Shown: in pieces, positions 59,648-64,000 of the stretch
Position numbering within the stretch: position 1 is the stretch's first letter
Layout of the letters: every line of letters begins with the position of its first letter
Assembly (NCBI RefSeq): GCF_029893585.1
Contig: NZ_JARXYX010000015.1
Coordinates: forward strand, 62,001-126,000
DNA from: Streptomyces sp. LBL
GTDB taxonomy: Bacteria; Actinomycetota; Actinomycetes; Streptomycetales; Streptomycetaceae
Direction of reading: 5' to 3'
Length of the DNA stretch: 64,000 nucleotides
Position numbers and translations under genes: made by a program
Notes under the pieces: generated by a model
The model's database searches: none
The model's input: the letters and a program-made list of their open reading frames with translations, nothing else
What the model was told of the DNA's origin: nothing

Positions 59648-61234
59648 GTGCACGCTGACACGTCACCGCGGAGCACGCGGGGGCCGGCCGTTACCGACGA
59701 GAACGAGGGGCCGGTGCTGCGGGTGTCCGGGCTGTCGAAGCGCTTCGGCGGAACCCAGGCGCTCAAGGACGTCGACCTGGACATCGCGCCCGGTGAGATC
59801 CACGCGCTGATCGGACCCAACGGTTCCGGCAAGTCGACCCTCATCAAGATCCTCGCCGGCTATCACCACGCCGAGGCCGGAGCGGTCGCCGAACTGGACG
59901 GTGAGGCCTTCGACCTGGGCCAGGTCACCGGCTCGCGACACGACCGACTCCGCTTCGTCCACCAGGAGCTGGGGCTGGTCGGCGAGTTGAGCGCCACGGA
60001 CAATCTCGCGCTCAGTCGCGGCTTCGCCCGTACCGCTGTCGGCAACATCCGCTGGTCGGAGATGGAGCGCCGGACGACCGCCCTGGTCGAGCGGTTCGGC
60101 CTCGGTATCGACGTGCGCCGCCCCCTGTCCACGGCCACCCCGGTGCAGCGCGCGGTGGTGGCCATCGCCGCCGCCCTGCAGGGCTGGGAGGGCCGCCGCG
60201 GCGTTCTGGTGCTCGACGAGCCGACCGCCGTGCTGCCGCCCGGCGAGGTGGCCCGGCTCTTCGACATCGTGCGGGAGATCCGGGACGCCGGGGCCGGTGT
60301 CCTGTACGTCTCGCACCGCATGGACGAGATCTTCGCGCTGGCCAACCGGGTCACCGTGATCCGCGGCGGACGCCGGATCGCCACCCGCCCGGTCGCCGAG
60401 CTCACTCCCCGGTCCTTGGCGGAGCTGATGGCGGGTGAGGAGAGGGAGACCGCGTACCGGCCGCGGCTCCCTTCCGCTCCCGCCGAGGCCGTGTCCGCTC
60501 CCACCGAGGCCGTACTGGAGGTCCGCGACCTGTGGGCCGGCCCGCTGCGCGGTATCGGCTTCGACGTCGCCCGGGGCGAACGGCTGGGCATCACCGGCCT
60601 GGTCGGCTCCGGTCACGAGGTGGTGCCGTACGCGGTGTGCGGGGCGTACCCGGGGCCGGTGCGCGGGAAGATGCGGCTGACGGAGCGCTCCGGGCGGTGG
60701 GTCGACGCACGGGAGGCCGGCGCGCTGAACATCCCGTTGGTGCCCGCCGACCGGGCGGGTGAGGGCGTGATCGGCGACTTCTCGGTCGGGGAGAACCTCA
60801 CCCTCCCCCTGCTCGACCGGCTCCGCGCCCGGGCCGGACGGCTGCACCGGAGCCGCGAGTCCGCGCTGGCCGACGAGTGGATCCGGCGGGTGGGGGTGCG
60901 CACGGCCGGTCGCGGCGCCCGGATCACCACGCTGAGCGGCGGCAACCAGCAGAAGGTCGTCGTGGCCCGCTGCCTGGCTCAGCGGCCGCCGGCACTGGCA
61001 CTGTGCGAGCCCACCGCGGGCGTCGACATCGCGACCCGCCTCCAGTTGTACGAGCTGATCGAGCGTCAGGCCGACGACGGGATGGGCGTGATCGTGTCCT
61101 CGTCGGACACGGAGGATCTGCTCGCCCTGTGCACCCGCGTCCTGGTGGTACGGGACGGCCGGATCGTCAGGGAGATCAGCGGTCGGGACATCACCGAACG
61201 CGCGCTGGTCCACGCCACGGAAGGAACCGAGTGA
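59648..61234 (+). CDS. Sugar-type ABC transporter ATPase with two nucleotide-binding domains
   Basis: 528 residues, RbsA/MglA type. Domain 1 has Walker A GPNGSGKST, Walker B VLVLDEPTAVLP and H-loop YVSHRMDE, but its signature reads LSTATPVQRAVVAIA. Domain 2 lacks a Walker A (GLVGSGHEVV) but has a perfect LSGGNQQKVVVARCL. Only one composite ATP site (Walker A of 1 with signature of 2) therefore looks complete, as is usual for the degenerate second domain of this family. GTG 59648 with GGAGGGAG. Confidence 0.92.
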   Translation: MHADTSPRSTRGPAVTDENEGPVLRVSGLSKRFGGTQALKDVDLDIAPGEIHALIGPNGSGKSTLIKILAGYHHAEAGAVAELDGEAFDLGQVTGSRHDRLRFVHQELGLVGELSATDNLALSRGFARTAVGNIRWSEMERRTTALVERFGLGIDVRRPLSTATPVQRAVVAIAAALQGWEGRRGVLVLDEPTAVLPPGEVARLFDIVREIRDAGAGVLYVSHRMDEIFALANRVTVIRGGRRIATRPVAELTPRSLAELMAGEERETAYRPRLPSAPAEAVSAPTEAVLEVRDLWAGPLRGIGFDVARGERLGITGLVGSGHEVVPYAVCGAYPGPVRGKMRLTERSGRWVDAREAGALNIPLVPADRAGEGVIGDFSVGENLTLPLLDRLRARAGRLHRSRESALADEWIRRVGVRTAGRGARITTLSGGNQQKVVVARCLAQRPPALALCEPTAGVDIATRLQLYELIERQADDGMGVIVSSSDTEDLLALCTRVLVVRDGRIVREISGRDITERALVHATEGTE

Positions 61235-61235
61235 C

Positions 61236-62372
61236 ATGACATCCACCCCGACCCGGGCCGCCGAGCTCCGGCCGAGCGGATCGGACGAGCCGCCGATGCC
61301 CCCGGCAGGGCCACTGGGCGCGATGGCCCGGCGGGCGGCGGCCGCTCTGTCGTTCCGCACCATCGGCTCCGCCTACGTGTGGCTGCTGATCGCCGTCCTC
61401 TTCTCCGTATGGGCGCCGGACACCTTTCCGACCGTCACCACCGTCAAGCAGGTCCTCAACGGCAACGCGGTGGCCGGGCTGGTGGCGCTCAGCGTCGTCC
61501 TTCCGCTGGCCGCGCGGGTCTTCGACCTGTCGGTCGCCTACACCATGTCCCTCACCAGTGTCCTGACCGCGTATTTCCTGGTCTCCACGGGCCTCGGCCC
61601 GGCCACCGCGATCGCCCTGTCGATGACCGCCGCCCTGCTGATCGGGGTGGTCAACGGGATCGTCGTCGTGGTGCTGCGGGTGGACTCCTTCATCGCCACG
61701 CTGGCGACCGGCGCGCTGATCCAGTCCCTGATCACCATGGTCACCAACGACACATCCATCACCGGGGTCCAGCTGCTGGCCACACCGTTCTCCAGCATCG
61801 CCCAGCTGGACGCGGGCGGCATCACGCTGCCGGTGCTGTATCTGCTGCTCGCCGCGACGGCCATCTGGTTCCTACTGGAACACACCGCGAGCGGACGCCG
61901 GTTGTACGCGACCGGCTTCAACGCGGACGCGGCGCGTCTGCAAGGGGTGCGCACCGACCGGCTGCGTTTCCTGACCCTGGTGGCGTCCGCGCTGCTGTCC
62001 GGTTTCGCCGGCGTCGTCTTCGCGTCCTCGGTGGGCTCCGGATCGCCGACCGCGGGCACCCCGTATCTGCTGTCGGCGTACGCGGCGGCCTTCGTCGGGG
62101 CGACCCAACTGCGCGCGGGCCGGTTCAACGCCTGGGGCACGGTGATCGCGGTACTGCTGCTGGGCACCGGCATCACCGGGCTCGGCCTCGCCACCAGCGC
62201 GCAGTGGGCCGCGAGCCTGTTCACCGGCTCGGTCCTGATCGTCGCGCTCGTCCTCACGGGCGGACGGATCGCCCTGCCCGCGGTGCTGCGCCGCCGCAGG
62301 CCGCCGCACCATTCCGCGAGTTCGACAGTGGACGGCTCCGGGGCTGTCCCGGCCGGGGAGGGGCCGAGGTGA
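61236..62372 (+). CDS. Sugar-type ABC transporter permease
   Basis: 378 residues, BPD_transp_2 (RbsC-like) with 9-10 membrane helices: AGLVALSVVLPLAARVFDLS, VVLRVDSFIATLATGALIQS, GSGSPTAGTPYLLSAYAAAF. It forms the channel for the importer with the preceding two genes. AAGGAA precedes ATG 61236, one base after the ATPase stop. The N- and C-terminal ends are hydrophilic. Confidence 0.92.
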   Translation: MTSTPTRAAELRPSGSDEPPMPPAGPLGAMARRAAAALSFRTIGSAYVWLLIAVLFSVWAPDTFPTVTTVKQVLNGNAVAGLVALSVVLPLAARVFDLSVAYTMSLTSVLTAYFLVSTGLGPATAIALSMTAALLIGVVNGIVVVVLRVDSFIATLATGALIQSLITMVTNDTSITGVQLLATPFSSIAQLDAGGITLPVLYLLLAATAIWFLLEHTASGRRLYATGFNADAARLQGVRTDRLRFLTLVASALLSGFAGVVFASSVGSGSPTAGTPYLLSAYAAAFVGATQLRAGRFNAWGTVIAVLLLGTGITGLGLATSAQWAASLFTGSVLIVALVLTGGRIALPAVLRRRRPPHHSASSTVDGSGAVPAGEGPR

Positions 62373-62418
62373 AAGGGGTTCAGTAGTGGGTCCGGGGCGG
62401 CGGGGGCGAACCCCACGA

Positions 62419-62477
62419 GGGCGGTACCGCCCCCTCGGTGCCGCCCCTCGGTGCCGCCCCTCGGTGCCGCCCCTCGC
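62419..62477. repeat. Palindrome and 13-bp repeats between convergent genes
   Basis: GGGCGGT/ACCGCCC palindrome at 62419-62432, then about four copies of the 13-mer GCCGCCCCTCGGT up to the ThuA stop. The palindrome may end transcription of the importer operon. Confidence 0.7.
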
Positions 62478-63275
62478 TCAGCGACCCACCGGATCCTCCG
62501 CCAGGCTCCTCGCGCCCACCATCCGCTCCACGCAGCGGCCCAGCACCGTCAGGAACTCCGGTGTCTCCCAGGGCCCCCGGTCCACGCGCCCCGTGTCGTC
62601 CACGCCCAGATCCCGCACGTCGTACCGCCCGCGGCAGTGGCCGAGAGTGAAGTAGCAGACCTCGCCGAGGCCATGGCGCTTGAGGTACAGCACGGGACGG
62701 GGTGCGTCGTCGAGCGCCGCCGTGTCGCCCTCGGCGAACCCGCGGCACGGCCCCGTGTACTCGGCGTGCAGCAGCACGTCCAGCTCTCCGTGCAGTGCGC
62801 ACACGTACAGCTCGTCGGTGACCGTGAACGGCTCGATGCCCTCGACCAGGGGATGGTCCGGCCGGGTGACCCGTACCTGGTACGGCTCGATGGGCGGGTG
62901 GGCCAGGAACTGGCTGCCGAGCACACCGGCCAGGTCGCCGAACAGCCGCGGGGTGGTGAAGACCCGGGGTTGCCCGGCGCGCGGTGCCTCGATCACCGAG
63001 TTGGTGCCGTGCAGGGCGAGCCAGCGCCCGCCCCGCTCCACGAACCGTGCCAGCGCGGCCCGTTGGGACGGGCGGGGCCGTACGTCGCAGGTGTAGGTCA
63101 CCAGCAGGTCGGCCTGCTCCAGCGCCGGCAGGCAGTCATAGTCCTGCTGGACAGTGGTGTGAACCCGAGGGTGGTCGCCGAGCATCTGGAGCAGCCGCAG
63201 CCGCGCATAGTCGAAGTCGTGCCACTTCCCGCCGCAGACCAGTACGGCGTCCAGGCGGCCCGCCGAGCCCGCCAC
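62478..63275 (-). CDS. ThuA-like family protein
   Basis: 265 residues, glutamine-amidotransferase-like fold: VLVCGGKWHDFDYARLRLLQ, ADLLVTYTCDVRPRPSQRAA, LALHGTNSVIE and VYL-type PVLYLKRHGLGEVCYFTLGH. ThuA proteins occur in trehalose and other carbohydrate-use operons; the reaction is not settled. GTG 63275, two bases after the SDR stop, so the two genes are coupled. Confidence 0.82.
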   Translation of the reverse strand: MAGSAGRLDAVLVCGGKWHDFDYARLRLLQMLGDHPRVHTTVQQDYDCLPALEQADLLVTYTCDVRPRPSQRAALARFVERGGRWLALHGTNSVIEAPRAGQPRVFTTPRLFGDLAGVLGSQFLAHPPIEPYQVRVTRPDHPLVEGIEPFTVTDELYVCALHGELDVLLHAEYTGPCRGFAEGDTAALDDAPRPVLYLKRHGLGEVCYFTLGHCRGRYDVRDLGVDDTGRVDRGPWETPEFLTVLGRCVERMVGARSLAEDPVGR

Positions 63276-63277
63276 GG

Positions 63278-64000
63278 CTAGTACTGGACGCGGGTGAGCA
63301 GCCCGCCGTCCACCACGAGGTTGACACCGACGCAGAACGAACCGGTCCGGCCCAGGAGGAACGCCACCGCGGCGGCCACGTCCTCCGCACTGCCGTAACG
63401 GCCGATCGGCAGCTTGGCGAGCACCTCCTCGTACACCTCGGGGCGGCTGGTGCGGATGGTCTCCCAGGCGCCGCCGGGGAAGTCGACGGGGCCGGGCGAG
63501 ACGGTGTTGACCCGGATGCCCTTCGGGGCGAGGGCGTGGGCGAGGGCCGAGGCGTGCTGGACGACGGCGGCCTTCAGGGCGGAGTACGAGTTGGGCCCGG
63601 CCGGGCGTGCGGTGTCCGAGGCGTTGGTGGTGCCGATGGCCACGACGGCGGCCCGCTCGGAGGCCTCCAGATACGGCAGGGCCGCCTCCACGAGGCCCGC
63701 GAACGGGACCAGGTCGCCGCGCAGACTGGCCTCCCATGACTCGGGGCCCTTGACATTGCCCGCGGAGACATTGGAGACCAGCACGTCCAGCCCGCCGAGT
63801 TCGTCTGCCGCCCGCTCCACGAAGCCCGCGAGCGCGGCCGGGTCGGTGACGTCGACCGGCTCGGCGAACACGGTCGCCCCTTCGCCGCGCAGTTCGGCGG
63901 CGGCCTTCGCCAGGGCCTCCTCGCCACGGGCGCACAGAGCCAGCGCGCAGCCCTCGGCGGCCAGCGTTCCGGCGATCGCCCTGCCGATGCCCCGGCTCGC
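63278..64000 (-). CDS. SDR-family oxidoreductase, 5' end beyond the window
   Basis: The reading frame is open to the window edge: SRGIGRAIAGTLAAEGCALA (end of the TGxxxGIG motif) begins at the border, then VSNVSAGNVKG, GTTNAS, YSALKAAVVQHASALAHALA (YxxxK, with Leu before Lys) and SPGPVDFPGGAW. About 241 residues are present; only about 10-15 should be missing. It oxidises or reduces an alcohol/ketone. It leads into the ThuA gene. Confidence 0.88.
   Translation of the reverse strand, partial: ASRGIGRAIAGTLAAEGCALALCARGEEALAKAAAELRGEGATVFAEPVDVTDPAALAGFVERAADELGGLDVLVSNVSAGNVKGPESWEASLRGDLVPFAGLVEAALPYLEASERAAVVAIGTTNASDTARPAGPNSYSALKAAVVQHASALAHALAPKGIRVNTVSPGPVDFPGGAWETIRTSRPEVYEEVLAKLPIGRYGSAEDVAAAVAFLLGRTGSFCVGVNLVVDGGLLTRVQY

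Noticed and set aside
1..64000. tRNA, rRNA or known riboswitch
   Set aside because: I read the spacers for cloverleaf-like or conserved leader motifs and saw none that I could support by eye; a covariance-model search would settle it.

Overview
The window is high-GC DNA with GTG/TTG starts, many 4-nt ATGA/GTGA/TTGA gene overlaps, twin-arginine lipoproteins, LacI/ROK/TetR regulators, an ECF41 sigma factor, ANTAR and HATPase anti-sigma genes. This points to a Streptomyces-type actinomycete, most likely an accessory chromosome arm. I found no tRNA, rRNA, CRISPR array or insertion sequence.

Layout. (1) 0.1-9.7 kb: a carbohydrate-lyase locus. It has a Tat-exported lyase-like protein, an alginate-lyase-type protein, a large beta-helix exoenzyme with two carbohydrate-binding modules and a DUF2264 protein, behind an ABC importer that looks internally deleted: a truncated binding protein is joined to the last 59 codons of a permease. 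A divergent LacI regulator has a perfect operator dyad beside it. (2) 9.7-14.5 kb: SRPBCC protein, a remnant of a drug-ABC ATPase, aldo/keto reductase, DUF2630, and an NhaA antiporter fused to a DsbA-like thioredoxin domain. (3) 14.5-21.6 kb: ROK regulator divergent from a coupled operon for a sugar importer (binding protein, two permeases) and two Gfo/Idh/MocA oxidoreductases. (4) 21.6-32.4 kb: ANTAR remnant; an ECF41 sigma factor divergent from its AhpD-like partner, with an exact match to the family promoter motif; a BVMO / SMP-30-like lactonase / SDR operon that fits alcohol to ketone to lactone to hydroxy acid; TetR; a Yx(FWY)xxD lipoprotein with a membrane protein; GNAT; HATPase.

(5) 32.4-47.6 kb: a CoA-thioester catabolic region with 3-hydroxyacyl-CoA dehydrogenase, two acyl-CoA dehydrogenases, enoyl-CoA hydratase, a DUF35/thiolase-like pair, two divergent TetR regulators and an E1alpha-E1beta-E2 2-oxoacid dehydrogenase (no E3). 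Inside it is an operon for a pyruvate-phosphate-dikinase-like protein whose ATP-grasp N-terminus has lost key residues, preceded by an unrecognised 210-aa protein and by four evenly spaced palindromes. (6) 47.6-64 kb: two Rieske oxygenase units (one followed by SDR, a stand-alone swivelling-His phosphotransferase-like protein and an ABM protein; the other with ferredoxin, a 72-aa protein and an MDR reductase), a decayed AcoR-like regulator fused to a headless sugar-binding protein, an intact sugar-type ABC importer, a ThuA protein and a partial SDR.

Regions 5 and 6 read as one catabolic island: uptake, Rieske hydroxylation, alcohol oxidation, CoA-linked beta-oxidation-like steps and decarboxylation of a 2-oxo acid. 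Two PEP-synthase-family proteins are embedded in it, which raises the possibility of a phosphorylation step on the substrate. That link is inference. The window is also unusually rich in short tandem repeats (8, 12, 13, 15, 24 and 48 bp), often at gene starts, ends or leaders.
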